Part shown: positions 9,816 through 18,059 of the stretch, piece by piece | How the letters are laid out: each line of letters opens with the position of its first letter | Numbering within the stretch: position 1 is the stretch's first letter | Source: Acidobacteriaceae bacterium | Lineage (GTDB): Bacteria; Acidobacteriota; Terriglobia; Bryobacterales; Bryobacteraceae | Direction: 5' to 3' | Assembly: GCA_019244055.1 (NCBI GenBank) | Contig: JAFATG010000157.1 | Location: forward strand, 1-39,992 | Length of the DNA: 39,992 nucleotides | The notes under the pieces: model-generated | What the model saw: the letters and a program-made list of their open reading frames with translations, nothing else | Told to the model about the DNA's origin: nothing | Database searches by the model: none | Translations under genes and position numbers: made by a program

Positions 9816-11258
9816 ATGAGCGTTGCTAGGGACACCCGGCAAACGGCCGACAAGCGCCGCACGAGTGCTCCACACCCGCTGACGTTCGGCACGTGGCTCA
9901 TCGTCGCGTATGGAGCGCTTCTGCTTGCGATCGACCTGTTCATTCCACTTCGCGTCTCAGAGATTCTGCAGATACTCGCGGCGTGGCACTTTACTTGGGA
10001 CAAGTTCGTCGGATGGATTGTGCAGACACCGGGATCCGCTCCGTTAGCCTATTTCGTTCAACTCCCGTTGTTATTGATTTGGCCGCACGGTTGCTTGGCG
10101 GCGAGATTTCCCACGTTAATCTTCAGCGTCGGTTGCTGTTTTTTATTTCTAGCCTTAACGAAAAAATTGTCTCTAAAGCGGCCTGAACTGGCTCTCGCGC
10201 TGTTCATGTTCGTTCCGATACAATTCCGCATCGCATCCGAAGCAGCGCCATTTGAACTGGCACTATTCCTTTCGCTAACGGCTACTCTGAGTTTTCTGGA
10301 TCTGCTGAAAAGACCAGGGCCCAGGGAATCGATCGTATATGGAACGTTGCTTACCCTGGCCCTGTACACCGAGCCTTATTCATTCCTTCCGGCAATCGGA
10401 TACCTGCTTTTTCTGCTCCGATTCGTAAACCGCGCTCACGAGCGGCGTGTAATTTGGTTTGCTCTGCCGGCAACTGCCTTCTCCGCTGCCTTATTCTTCC
10501 CCTATTACGCGTGGGCTCATCCGCAGGCCAGCGGCTCCTGGCTCGGCGCAGCGGCATCGACGGCGAACGTATCTCAAACTATTCAACTATTCGGAAGTCT
10601 AGCGGACGCGACCAAGATAAATTGGTTTTCCTGGGCTCTGTTTTTTGTTCTGGTCGCCGGAGGGATCGCGGGCGTGTGGAGTACGTTCCGAGCCGTGTAC
10701 CCACTCGCAAAGCGAATCAACCTGTTCTGTTTGGCGGGAGGCATTCTTAGCACTATTTCGATCGTTCTCGTCATCGGGGCTCTAAGTGAACACTTCCATG
10801 GCATTGAGGTCGTTTGGGCTGTGCCGGCCTTGATCATCCTCTTTTTCGCGGGGGCGGAATGGCTCTTCAGGCGTACTGCGCTCGCCATCGGCAGCGTGGT
10901 CGCCGGCTCCCTTGTTCTCGCGATTTCAATCTGGTTCGATGTCAATTACCTTTTTGCCCCTAAGGAAGATCTGCCGGCCGAGGCCGCCGCTGCGTTGCCA
11001 CAATTGAAAGGCGATTCTTGTCTCGTGTTTGTCTCGCAAGGCGTTTCGAGGCAATTATTCCTGCTGTTCAAGCCTGAACTGGGACAGTACGAATGCCACG
11101 ATTTCTTCCACCGTCGAATCGTTATGGCAAGCCATCCTTACGTCCGTCCGGACCAGCAGGAAGATGCCGAAGCTTTTTTTAGAGGCCTCGGCTTCCACGA
11201 AAAAAGCAGGTCTAATGTCGGCGGGGGCCAGATTGTCGTGGACGAAGATTCACAGTGA
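9816..11258 (+). CDS. Polytopic membrane protein, GT-C/PMT-like glycosyltransferase
   Basis: A 480-residue integral membrane protein with roughly nine to ten hydrophobic segments and a soluble C-terminal tail (about 385-480). The overall plan, with a long loop after the first helix and helices in pairs, resembles the ArnT/PMT (GT39) superfamily. Those enzymes use polyprenyl-phosphate sugars at the outer face of the inner membrane. The classical acidic pair in the first loop is not obvious, so the assignment rests on topology. It sits 12 nt after the aminotransferase gene and is probably co-transcribed. It converges on the next gene with only eight bases between stop codons. Confidence 0.55.
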   Translation: MSVARDTRQTADKRRTSAPHPLTFGTWLIVAYGALLLAIDLFIPLRVSEILQILAAWHFTWDKFVGWIVQTPGSAPLAYFVQLPLLLIWPHGCLAARFPTLIFSVGCCFLFLALTKKLSLKRPELALALFMFVPIQFRIASEAAPFELALFLSLTATLSFLDLLKRPGPRESIVYGTLLTLALYTEPYSFLPAIGYLLFLLRFVNRAHERRVIWFALPATAFSAALFFPYYAWAHPQASGSWLGAAASTANVSQTIQLFGSLADATKINWFSWALFFVLVAGGIAGVWSTFRAVYPLAKRINLFCLAGGILSTISIVLVIGALSEHFHGIEVVWAVPALIILFFAGAEWLFRRTALAIGSVVAGSLVLAISIWFDVNYLFAPKEDLPAEAAAALPQLKGDSCLVFVSQGVSRQLFLLFKPELGQYECHDFFHRRIVMASHPYVRPDQQEDAEAFFRGLGFHEKSRSNVGGGQIVVDEDSQ

Positions 11259-11266
11259 GGTTCAAA

Positions 11267-12172
11267 CTATTCGATGCTGAACGCTTGTTTACTTTCGTAA
11301 GTCTGATTCGAGTTTAAGTCCCGCACTGTTAAGACCAGGACATATTCACCGCGAAGCGCATTGCGGGGAGTGGTCAGGTTGATATTGCCCGGAACGAATT
11401 GCGCGGGATAGAAGCTAGATGCTTGCAACTCCGCGGCATTCGCCTGATTGATGAACGGCTTCCCATCGGGTCGCGATACAGAGATTCCGTAGCCCAAATG
11501 ATAGCCGTTGTCGGGTCCAAGTTTGTAGCCAACCATGTCGAATCGCGCGTAAACAGAGTCACCCGGGCTGAACGCTGGAACCTCTAACGGCTGTCTGTCA
11601 TCTTCACGGCGGTAAAAGTGGTAGTTCTCGACGGTTATTGTTGGGGAAGGCTGAATCTTCACACCGCCTATTAGAAAAGGCAGATCTCGAGCTACTTCAG
11701 TGTTCGCGATCAGATCCTTCACGGTTACATGGAGTTTGTACTCGCCGGCCGCGACGAAAGATGGGAGCAAGAAATGCGCGCGGCGCTTAGGTGTCCAGTT
11801 CTTATCCTCAGGCTGCAGAGTATCTTTGATGCTGCCTTTTTCGGCAGCGGTGAGTGGAACGCCTTTGGCGTCTTCGGGGATGACTTCGTATTCGAGCGAG
11901 ATCTGTTTGGTCTCGGTGCTGTCATCCGACTTAATTCGGAATCCAGCCACCTGAAACGTGAAATAAACAAAATCTCCCGGAAGAAAATGGTACTCGGTTG
12001 ATACGAACGGAGCATCGTCGCTCTGCTGAACGCCGGCATCGATAATAGCCAGCGACGCTTCTGCTGCGCGGCAGAGACAATAGGAAAGTAAGAGAGCGGT
12101 GAGGCAAACCGCGGTAGTCGGTGGCCGAAACCACCGCGGAATGGAGGTGAACCTCCGATTATGAACAGACAT
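11267..12172 (-). CDS. Secreted protein with two tandem related beta-domains
   Basis: A 301-residue protein with a long basic n-region and a hydrophobic core at about 20-35, reading as a signal peptide or anchor. The mature part is a duplication. Residues about 65-170 contain FVYFTFQVAGFRI and end in GEYKLHVTVKDL. Residues about 210-300 contain SVYARFDMVGYKL and end in GEYVLVLTVRDL. Both copies look like Ig-like or bacterial macroglobulin-type beta-sandwiches. No family was recognised. The start ATG lies inside the divergently read methyltransferase gene (12-nt overlap), and no ribosome-binding site precedes it, so the start is uncertain. Confidence 0.7.
   Translation of the reverse strand: MSVHNRRFTSIPRWFRPPTTAVCLTALLLSYCLCRAAEASLAIIDAGVQQSDDAPFVSTEYHFLPGDFVYFTFQVAGFRIKSDDSTETKQISLEYEVIPEDAKGVPLTAAEKGSIKDTLQPEDKNWTPKRRAHFLLPSFVAAGEYKLHVTVKDLIANTEVARDLPFLIGGVKIQPSPTITVENYHFYRREDDRQPLEVPAFSPGDSVYARFDMVGYKLGPDNGYHLGYGISVSRPDGKPFINQANAAELQASSFYPAQFVPGNINLTTPRNALRGEYVLVLTVRDLNSNQTYESKQAFSIE
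12143..12156. promoter_or_regulatory. Palindrome GGAGGT-GA-ACCTCC between divergent starts
   Basis: A perfect six-base inverted repeat with a two-base centre places a GGAGGT on both strands. On the plus strand it lies 12 nt before the methyltransferase ATG and may be its ribosome-binding site. On the minus strand it falls just inside the divergent gene. It could also hide the plus-strand site in a hairpin. Confidence 0.4.
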
Positions 12173-12862
12173 CGAGTTCTTCGGACATTGGCAAGCCTAT
12201 GCCTGATTGCTTCCTGTCTGATATCGCACAAGGCGAGTGCTCAAGCGGTTCACCCAACCACGGGCCGGCAGATTGCTCCCGTTATGGGGGTCGGCGGCGC
12301 TGGCTGGCTTGATCGGGAAGAGCGCGAAGAGGAAGAACAACCTGAAAAAGCCATTACTCAACTCAATCTTAAACCCGGCATGTTGATCGGCGATGTCGGC
12401 GCTGGGACCGGATTCTATAGCATTCGCATTGCGAAGGTAATCGCTCCAACGGGAATTGTTTACGCAAACGACATACAAGTAGGAATGTTGGCGAAGCTGC
12501 GAGCCCATGCCACGGCGCAGCATGTCACAAATATCGTGACAATCCTAGGAACGGAATACGATCCGAAGCTGCCCGAAGGCAAGTTGGATTTGGTTCTGCT
12601 GGTCGATGTGTATCACGAGTTCTCGCATCCGCAGCAGATGCTCCACAAGATTGACGACTCGCTTAAGAACACCGGCGAACTCGTGCTTCTCGAATATCGG
12701 AAGGAAGATCCCAGGGTTCCTATTCGGCCTGAGCACAAGATGAGCCTGGCGGAAGTGAAGGCGGAAATTACACCGGAAGGCTTCACTTTTGAAAAAGCCA
12801 TCGAGACCTTGCCGCGCCAGCACATGATTTTCTTTCGGAAGTCGGCGACAGGACATGATTGA
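12161..12862 (+). CDS. Exported class I SAM-dependent methyltransferase-like protein
   Basis: A 233-residue protein with an apparent signal peptide (basic start, hydrophobic 8-22, likely cleavage after SHKASA near residue 27). A Rossmann methyltransferase domain follows, with motif I GDVGAGTG (77-84), an acidic residue ending the second strand (YANDI) and [12 protein letters not shown] as motif IV. An acidic stretch EEREEEEQ precedes the domain. Substrate and product are unknown. Export is odd because S-adenosylmethionine is cytoplasmic; the hydrophobic segment could instead be an inner-membrane anchor. The stop overlaps coaA by eight bases, implying translational coupling. Confidence 0.8.
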   Translation: MNRHRVLRTLASLCLIASCLISHKASAQAVHPTTGRQIAPVMGVGGAGWLDREEREEEEQPEKAITQLNLKPGMLIGDVGAGTGFYSIRIAKVIAPTGIVYANDIQVGMLAKLRAHATAQHVTNIVTILGTEYDPKLPEGKLDLVLLVDVYHEFSHPQQMLHKIDDSLKNTGELVLLEYRKEDPRVPIRPEHKMSLAEVKAEITPEGFTFEKAIETLPRQHMIFFRKSATGHD

Positions 12863-13802
12863 GACCACCGCCTCGATTAGCCGGTTCATCGAATTTGATC
12901 GCGAACAGTGGAAATCTCTTCGAGCAAATACGCCCCTCTTATTGAATGAAGATGAGCTAACCCTGCTGCGCGGAATTAATGAGCAAGTTTTGTTGCGTGA
13001 AGTCGAAGACATTTACGTTCCCCTCTCTCGACTTCTTAACCTTCACGTGGCCGCGATCCAGCATCTCTACAATGCGCGGCAGCGATTCCTGCAAGAGCAC
13101 TCTGATAAGGTTCCGTACATCATCGGAATCGCCGGTAGTGTCGCCGTCGGTAAGAGCACGTTTTCGCGCGTTCTCCGTGCGTGTCTCGCTAGATGGGACG
13201 ATCATCCGCGGGTTGACCTGGTCACCACGGACGGATTCCTTTACCCGAACAAGACACTCGAGCTCCGTGGGTTGATGAAGCGAAAAGGTTTCCCCGCCAG
13301 CTACGATCAACGGCGGCTGCTGGCGTTTCTTGCCGACATAAAGGCAGGCTTGCGGGTCGTTTCCGTGCCGGTTTACTCGCATTTGCACTACGACATAATT
13401 CCAGGAACGATGGAAACAGTGAGGCAGCCGGACATTCTGATCCTGGAAGGGCTAAACGTTTTGCAATCGCCCCCTCCTGGCCGTGGTGGATCGAAGCTCT
13501 TCGTGTCCGATTTCTTCGACTTTTCGATCTATTTGGATGCCGAAGAATCGATAATCGAGGACTGGTATGTCAAACGCTTCCTCCGATTACGGGAGACCGT
13601 GTTCCAGAATGAGTCTTCCTATTTCCACCGATATGCGAGCCTGTCGGACGCGGAAGCAGCGGAGACGGCACGAAACATCTGGAAAGAGATTAATCTTGTA
13701 AACCTGGTTGAGAATATCCAGCCGACGCGCGAGCGCGCGCATTTGATTCTGAAAAAAGGCGAGGACCACGCGGTCGAAAATGTCCGCCTGCGCCGCGTGT
13801 AA
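12855..13802 (+). CDS. coaA: Pantothenate kinase, type I
   Basis: CoaA phosphorylates pantothenate, the first committed step of coenzyme A synthesis, in the cytoplasm. The P-loop GSVAVGKS is at 94-101, followed by [10 protein letters not shown] and the [10 protein letters not shown] segment typical of type I enzymes. The C-terminal region carrying YVKRF is also characteristic. The 315-residue length matches E. coli CoaA (316). The ATG at 12855 overlaps the end of the methyltransferase gene. Confidence 0.96.
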   Translation: MIETTASISRFIEFDREQWKSLRANTPLLLNEDELTLLRGINEQVLLREVEDIYVPLSRLLNLHVAAIQHLYNARQRFLQEHSDKVPYIIGIAGSVAVGKSTFSRVLRACLARWDDHPRVDLVTTDGFLYPNKTLELRGLMKRKGFPASYDQRRLLAFLADIKAGLRVVSVPVYSHLHYDIIPGTMETVRQPDILILEGLNVLQSPPPGRGGSKLFVSDFFDFSIYLDAEESIIEDWYVKRFLRLRETVFQNESSYFHRYASLSDAEAAETARNIWKEINLVNLVENIQPTRERAHLILKKGEDHAVENVRLRRV

Positions 13803-13827
13803 AGCCTGTTCAGGATCAAAGAGGGTT

Positions 13828-13903
13828 TGGTGGACCTGGAGAGATTCGAACTCTCGACCTCTTCCATGCCATGGAAGCGCGCTCCCAACTGCGCCACAGG
13901 CCC
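13828..13903 (-). tRNA. tRNA-Ala(GGC)
   Basis: On the minus strand a 76-nt cloverleaf is readable. The acceptor stem GGGCCTG/CAGGTCC contains the G3-U70 alanine identity pair. The D stem is GCGC/GCGC. The anticodon arm CTTCC-ATGGCAT-GGAAG gives anticodon GGC. The T arm is GAGAG-TTCGAAT-CTCTC, with discriminator A and an encoded CCA. It lies 25 nt downstream of coaA on the opposite strand. Confidence 0.96.
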
Positions 13904-14003
13904 GCCATGAGGATTTTACGTCCTGAGAATACCACATCGGCGTACCAGAACTGTTGCGGTGTTAACGGCGAAGTAGTACTCGCATTTTTTCGTCATCACC
14001 CCC

Positions 14004-14032
14004 TTGACTCCGGCTTGGATCAAAGGCACAAT
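14004..14032 (+). promoter_or_regulatory. Candidate sigma-70-type promoter for the DHp-only gene
   Basis: TTGACT (14004-14009) and CACAAT (14027-14032) are separated by 17 nt, the ideal spacing. The -35 matches five of six consensus bases and the -10 four of six. Transcription would begin near 14040, just ahead of an inverted repeat and the orphan DHp gene. Confidence 0.4.
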
Positions 14033-14048
14033 CAGACGGTCGGAAGAT

Positions 14049-14071
14049 CCAGTTTTCGTACTAAAAACTGG
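14049..14071. promoter_or_regulatory. Inverted repeat CCAGTTTT-N7-AAAACTGG
   Basis: A perfect eight-base inverted repeat with a seven-base centre ends 15 nt before the start codon of the DHp-only gene. In the predicted leader it could form a hairpin near the start codon. As DNA it has the form of a binding site for a dimeric repressor. Confidence 0.45.
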
Positions 14072-14086
14072 TATCGCCATTCCTCG

Positions 14087-14416
14087 ATGGACGAACTCGC
14101 AAATCAGTATTCTGTTTCCAGGCAAGATGGTGATCTTGCTCGCGGCGGCCGGGAAAACCGTCGTGAAGCGGTAGGCGTTAGCCCTGTCGCTCTTGAGAAA
14201 CTCATACACGACTTGCGCCAACCGCTTGGCGCCGTCGACTCCATTGCCTACTTCTTAGAACTAACTGTCACGGACGAACAGGCCTCTCCACACCTCGAGA
14301 GGATCAGGACGATGGTGACACGAGCCAGCCAAATTCTGGATCACGCAGCGGCTGCCTGGAGCAAGACTTTGCTGGACCAGCCAGTTCACGATACTCAGGA
14401 TTTGTTTTGTTGTTGA
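14087..14416 (+). CDS. Orphan histidine-kinase dimerisation (DHp/HisKA) domain protein
   Basis: From ATG 14087 the product is 109 residues. It is basically one HisKA-like two-helix domain: H-box LIHDLRQPLGAVDSIAYFLE with the candidate phospho-acceptor His41, then a second helix (about 68-95). No HATPase (N, G1, G2) motifs follow, and there is no sensor or membrane segment. It could act as a phosphotransfer or dimerisation partner for other kinases, which is inference. The frame is open further upstream to 13871, but that part overlaps the tRNA and looks non-coding. No clear ribosome-binding site is visible. The 3' end overlaps lpxD by 22 nt, tail to tail. Confidence 0.65.
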   Translation: MDELANQYSVSRQDGDLARGGRENRREAVGVSPVALEKLIHDLRQPLGAVDSIAYFLELTVTDEQASPHLERIRTMVTRASQILDHAAAAWSKTLLDQPVHDTQDLFCC

Positions 14417-15441
14417 GCTTCAAGCTCGCCTAATCTCCGCCTAAGCTTAATGATTTCTGCTTTGAGCTCGGGCAGCTTTGCGAGATTCGCAAGCCCTTTC
14501 AGATGCTGACGTAACGGACGCGCGGGAATGCCCCAGACTGCTTCTCCCGCGCGTATATGCTGTCCCGTCAAAATGCCGGCTTTCCCGCCGATCACCGCCC
14601 CGGCGTCGATCGTCGCCTTCTCCCCGACTCCTGTCTGGCCTCCGATGACGGCGTAATCACCCACCGTGACGCTTCCGGATAGGCCCGTTTGGGCCGCTAT
14701 CACAACATGTCTCCCAATCACGCAGTTGTGCGCGACGTGCACGAGATTATCCAGCTTTGTGCCATCTCCGATACGGGTTGCACCGAGCGCGGCCCGGTCG
14801 ATGCAGCAGTTCGCACCGATCTCGACGTCATCGCCGATTTCCACAGTGCCCACCTGAGGAAATTTCTTGTAGCTGTCTCCGGTGAACGTAAATCCGAAGC
14901 CATCCGCGCCGACCACGCAGCCTGCATGAAGAATCGCCCGCGCGCCAACCTTAACGCCGTGATACAGGGTTACATGCGGATGCAGAACCGAACCAGGACC
15001 GACGCGAACTCCATCCCCTATCGCGCAGTTGTTCGCAATCTGGCAAGTCTCCGCAATCTCAGCGCCATCGCCAATCACTGTATACGCACCAATGAAGCAA
15101 TCGCTTGCCACGTTCGCGGTGGGTGCAATCTCGGCGGTCGCGTGGATGAATGCCTCGGGACGTGTCTGGGCGTAAAGGTGATGCAGCACGCTGACGAAAG
15201 CTAACCGTGGATCCGAGACGCGAATAACGGACCAGTCGCCACGGACATCGAAGCTCGGCGCAACCAACAAACATCCTGCTCGAGACTGTTCCGCTGAGCG
15301 GTTCGCTTTGTTGCCCTCCACAAATGCGAGATCGGTCTCCCCGGCTTCCGCGAGCACGTTTGCAGCCGAAATGGTGCGCTCTGCATCGCCCTCTATAGTC
15401 CCCTGGCAAATCTGTGCGATTTGCGCCACGGTGAGAGACAT
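14395..15441 (-). CDS. lpxD: UDP-3-O-acylglucosamine N-acyltransferase
   Basis: LpxD adds the second acyl chain, from acyl-ACP, in lipid A synthesis. The N-terminal uridine-binding domain (1-100) is followed by a left-handed beta-helix of hexapeptide repeats (about 105-320) and a C-terminal helix. The catalytic histidine is His238 in VHVAHNCVIG. The length of 348 residues fits the family. Its start codon lies only 18 bp from that of lpxA on the other strand. No fabZ is adjacent, unlike the common lpxD-fabZ-lpxA order. Confidence 0.95.
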   Translation of the reverse strand: MSLTVAQIAQICQGTIEGDAERTISAANVLAEAGETDLAFVEGNKANRSAEQSRAGCLLVAPSFDVRGDWSVIRVSDPRLAFVSVLHHLYAQTRPEAFIHATAEIAPTANVASDCFIGAYTVIGDGAEIAETCQIANNCAIGDGVRVGPGSVLHPHVTLYHGVKVGARAILHAGCVVGADGFGFTFTGDSYKKFPQVGTVEIGDDVEIGANCCIDRAALGATRIGDGTKLDNLVHVAHNCVIGRHVVIAAQTGLSGSVTVGDYAVIGGQTGVGEKATIDAGAVIGGKAGILTGQHIRAGEAVWGIPARPLRQHLKGLANLAKLPELKAEIIKLRRRLGELEAQQQNKS

Positions 15442-15459
15442 GCCCCATACTTAACACGT

Positions 15460-16275
15460 ATGCCGGTACATACCTCCGTGTACATTGCGCCGACTGCCTC
15501 GGTAGATCCTGCGGCGCTGATCGGTCCTGGTACTAAGATCGGTGAGTTTTGCGTTGTCGAATCGGAAGTGGTGATCGGGGCAAGATGCGTGCTCGAGCCT
15601 TACGTATATGTAAAGCGCTGGACGCATTTGGGCGATGAAAATGAGATTTCCGCAGCCACCGTATTGGGAACCGATCCTCTTGACAAATCGTTTACCGGCG
15701 AACGAAGTTATCTTTGCATCGGAAATCGGAACAAAATCAGAGAGCATTACACAATTTCGCGTGGAACACGGCCCGAATCGGAGACCCGAATCGGCAATGG
15801 AAATTTCATAATGACTGCTGGCCACATCGCGCACAATTGCGTGATTGGCGATGACGTTGTGATTACGACCGGAGCGCTAGTCGCTGGTTATTGCACGATT
15901 GAAGATCAGGTATTTCTATCGGGCGGCGTGCTCATTCATCAGTTTTCAAAAATAGGCCGCCTGGCCATGGTCAGCGGCAACACACGAGTCACCAGCGATC
16001 TTCCGCCGTTCTTTACGTATTCCGGCTTTGAAGTGCAGCCGAGAGGTCTGAATCTGGTGGGGTTGAAGCGCGCTGGATTTTCTTCCGACGAAATAAGCAA
16101 ATTGAAAACAGCCTACCGGCTCCTTTACCGCTCCGGACTAAAGCTGGAACAAGCGCTCGCGAGGATCGAAACTGAGATACCTTCGGTTGAGACTCGCCAG
16201 ATCATTGATTTCATCAGGAGCAGTAAGCGAGGTATTTGCCGCGAAAAGCGGACTCAGCGAGGGGATGAGGAATAA
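15460..16275 (+). CDS. lpxA: Acyl-ACP--UDP-N-acetylglucosamine O-acyltransferase
   Basis: LpxA catalyses the first step of lipid A synthesis in the cytoplasm. Hexapeptide repeats fill residues 7-190, with catalytic His125 in GHIAHNCVIG at the same number as in E. coli. The C-terminal helical domain contains GLKRAGFS and YRLLYRSG. The start at ATG 15460 gives 271 residues, near the usual 262. The frame is open back into lpxD, but that extension is not homologous-looking. No strong ribosome-binding site is visible. The stop lies five bases from that of the convergent amidase gene. Confidence 0.94.
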   Translation: MPVHTSVYIAPTASVDPAALIGPGTKIGEFCVVESEVVIGARCVLEPYVYVKRWTHLGDENEISAATVLGTDPLDKSFTGERSYLCIGNRNKIREHYTISRGTRPESETRIGNGNFIMTAGHIAHNCVIGDDVVITTGALVAGYCTIEDQVFLSGGVLIHQFSKIGRLAMVSGNTRVTSDLPPFFTYSGFEVQPRGLNLVGLKRAGFSSDEISKLKTAYRLLYRSGLKLEQALARIETEIPSVETRQIIDFIRSSKRGICREKRTQRGDEE

Positions 16276-16280
16276 TCGCC

Positions 16281-17840
16281 CTATTCTGCGCCAGCCCGAG
16301 CGATCTGAGTATGGCTGAGGGTGCTCGCGTATTGAGAAATGCCCTTATACAGAGCCTCTGCGATACGTCCACGCTGATCTCCCCTTCGCAGCAGCCGCTC
16401 ATCGTGGGGATTCGAGACGAACCCGATTTCAGCTAGGATCGATGGCATTGTTGCTCCGATAAGGACGACGAACGGCGCCCGGCGCACTCCGCGATTTCTT
16501 GATGCACTGTTCATTTTGACTGACGCTAACCAGAGTGTATTCTGCACCAGTTGCGCGAACTCGTGCGACTCCTCTAGCTTGGTCTGCAGTACGGCCCTGT
16601 GCAGCAGGTCATTCAGGTCTGAAATCGAGCTGGCGGAAGTCGCGTTTTCGCGGCTCGCAAGGTCGAGGCTCCTTGGGTCTGAGGTCAGATTGAAGTAATA
16701 CGTCTCAACGCCCGTTGCGCTCCGTTCCGGCGACGAGTTGGCGTGAATGGAAATAAACAGGTCCGCTTTCTCATCGTTTGCAATCTTCGTCCGCTCTTCC
16801 AGTGGAATAAAAATATCACCCGATCGCGTATACACGACCTGAGCGCCAAGGCGCTGGACAATCAGCTTCCCCAATCGCAGGGCCACCTCCAGCACCAGGT
16901 CCTTTTCCATCAGTCCGCCCGGGCCAATGGTGCCGGTATCATGTCCTCCGTGACCCGCGTCGATGACAACTTTTCCCAATTTGAGCCCAAAGACACGCAC
17001 TAACGAACGATCGCCATCGGTTCCGCGTTTCGCCGCACTGGCTACGCCCATCGACCGTCTTGACGCGATCAGCGGGAGAGTCTCATGAGACGCGGTCAGT
17101 GGATTGGCCATATCGCCGCCGTTTGATGCTGTGGAGGAAGGGATTGCGGGCTTCTGATCGATGGCCACCGGCACCGGAGGATTGCTAACAGAGGCTGATT
17201 CCAACTCTGTCGTGTTGACAAGGGTAGGCTTGGGCGCCTGAAGAACAGAGGCGCCACTCGCAGGCACAAGAGCAGGCGGCTCGGGCGCCGTGACGGTTCT
17301 CGAGGTTGCATCCGGCACACGCGGGCTCCCAACCTCATCCCTTGCGTTCGGAGCGGTGGAGAGATCGACCTTCTGCGAACCCGTTGTACTGTGCGCAATT
17401 GCAATGGACGGAGCTTGCGCGCCCTTGGGGCGAATTTCGATGATCAGCCTGTCCGGGTTCACGAGTTGCGAGGACATCACGTCCGCCGGCCCTTCCAGAT
17501 CTAATACAATTCGGGTTCTTCCCGGACTTACTTCGGCAACCCGGATCTGCTTCACCCGGCCATCATTCACCGAAATGGTTTGCACTCCGTGGTGCACGAT
17601 GCTCGGCGGCAACAGACCGGCCAAGTCAAAATAGATCCGCACCGGGTTTTGAATTTGATCCGAATAGAGCTTGTATTCGCCCTCGGTCTGGATCGCAATT
17701 CGCGTCACATCTCCAAAGGACCAGAATCGAATCGCCTGAACACGCGTTGTGCCGCGCGTCTGTGCCTCGGCCGGAACGGCCCATAGAGGAATTGCGCAGA
17801 CAGCAATTATCGAGGCGATCCGGTGGGGGGAACCGAACAT
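16281..17840 (-). CDS. N-acetylmuramoyl-L-alanine amidase with AMIN domain (AmiC-like)
   Basis: A periplasmic zinc amidase that cleaves the peptide from muramic acid in peptidoglycan, usually during cell separation. The order is a signal peptide (cut near AEA-Q27), an AMIN peptidoglycan-targeting domain (about 33-138), a Pro/Ser/Thr-rich linker (about 140-285) and an Amidase_3 domain. Zinc ligands are His297 in DAGHGGHD, Glu312 and His366 in SIHANS; catalytic Glu471 lies in AEIGFVSN. The linker is long for the family. Activation would normally need an EnvC/NlpD-type LytM protein, none of which is in the window. Confidence 0.94.
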   Translation of the reverse strand: MFGSPHRIASIIAVCAIPLWAVPAEAQTRGTTRVQAIRFWSFGDVTRIAIQTEGEYKLYSDQIQNPVRIYFDLAGLLPPSIVHHGVQTISVNDGRVKQIRVAEVSPGRTRIVLDLEGPADVMSSQLVNPDRLIIEIRPKGAQAPSIAIAHSTTGSQKVDLSTAPNARDEVGSPRVPDATSRTVTAPEPPALVPASGASVLQAPKPTLVNTTELESASVSNPPVPVAIDQKPAIPSSTASNGGDMANPLTASHETLPLIASRRSMGVASAAKRGTDGDRSLVRVFGLKLGKVVIDAGHGGHDTGTIGPGGLMEKDLVLEVALRLGKLIVQRLGAQVVYTRSGDIFIPLEERTKIANDEKADLFISIHANSSPERSATGVETYYFNLTSDPRSLDLASRENATSASSISDLNDLLHRAVLQTKLEESHEFAQLVQNTLWLASVKMNSASRNRGVRRAPFVVLIGATMPSILAEIGFVSNPHDERLLRRGDQRGRIAEALYKGISQYASTLSHTQIARAGAE

Positions 17841-18059
17841 ACGAAAATCTGCCTAGATACCGCGCCTGCGCATGCCGTTCTCTGTCAAATGCCGGCCGAC
17901 GTGAGAAGGACGAATGCCGGTCACCGCCAGTTGCATGAAAGCCCTCCCCTCAAGTGACCACAGACCGACCACAAACCGTGGAGCAACATAAATGCCGAAT
18001 AGGCGCTTTGTGTCTCGATTATACCCGGAAATCGCTGATTTGAATGCTACTATTTGGGC

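Noticed and set aside
13871-14086. Seventy-two-codon upstream extension of the DHp-domain gene
   Set aside because: It begins inside tRNA-Ala and crosses a promoter-like pair and an inverted repeat; composition is not protein-like.
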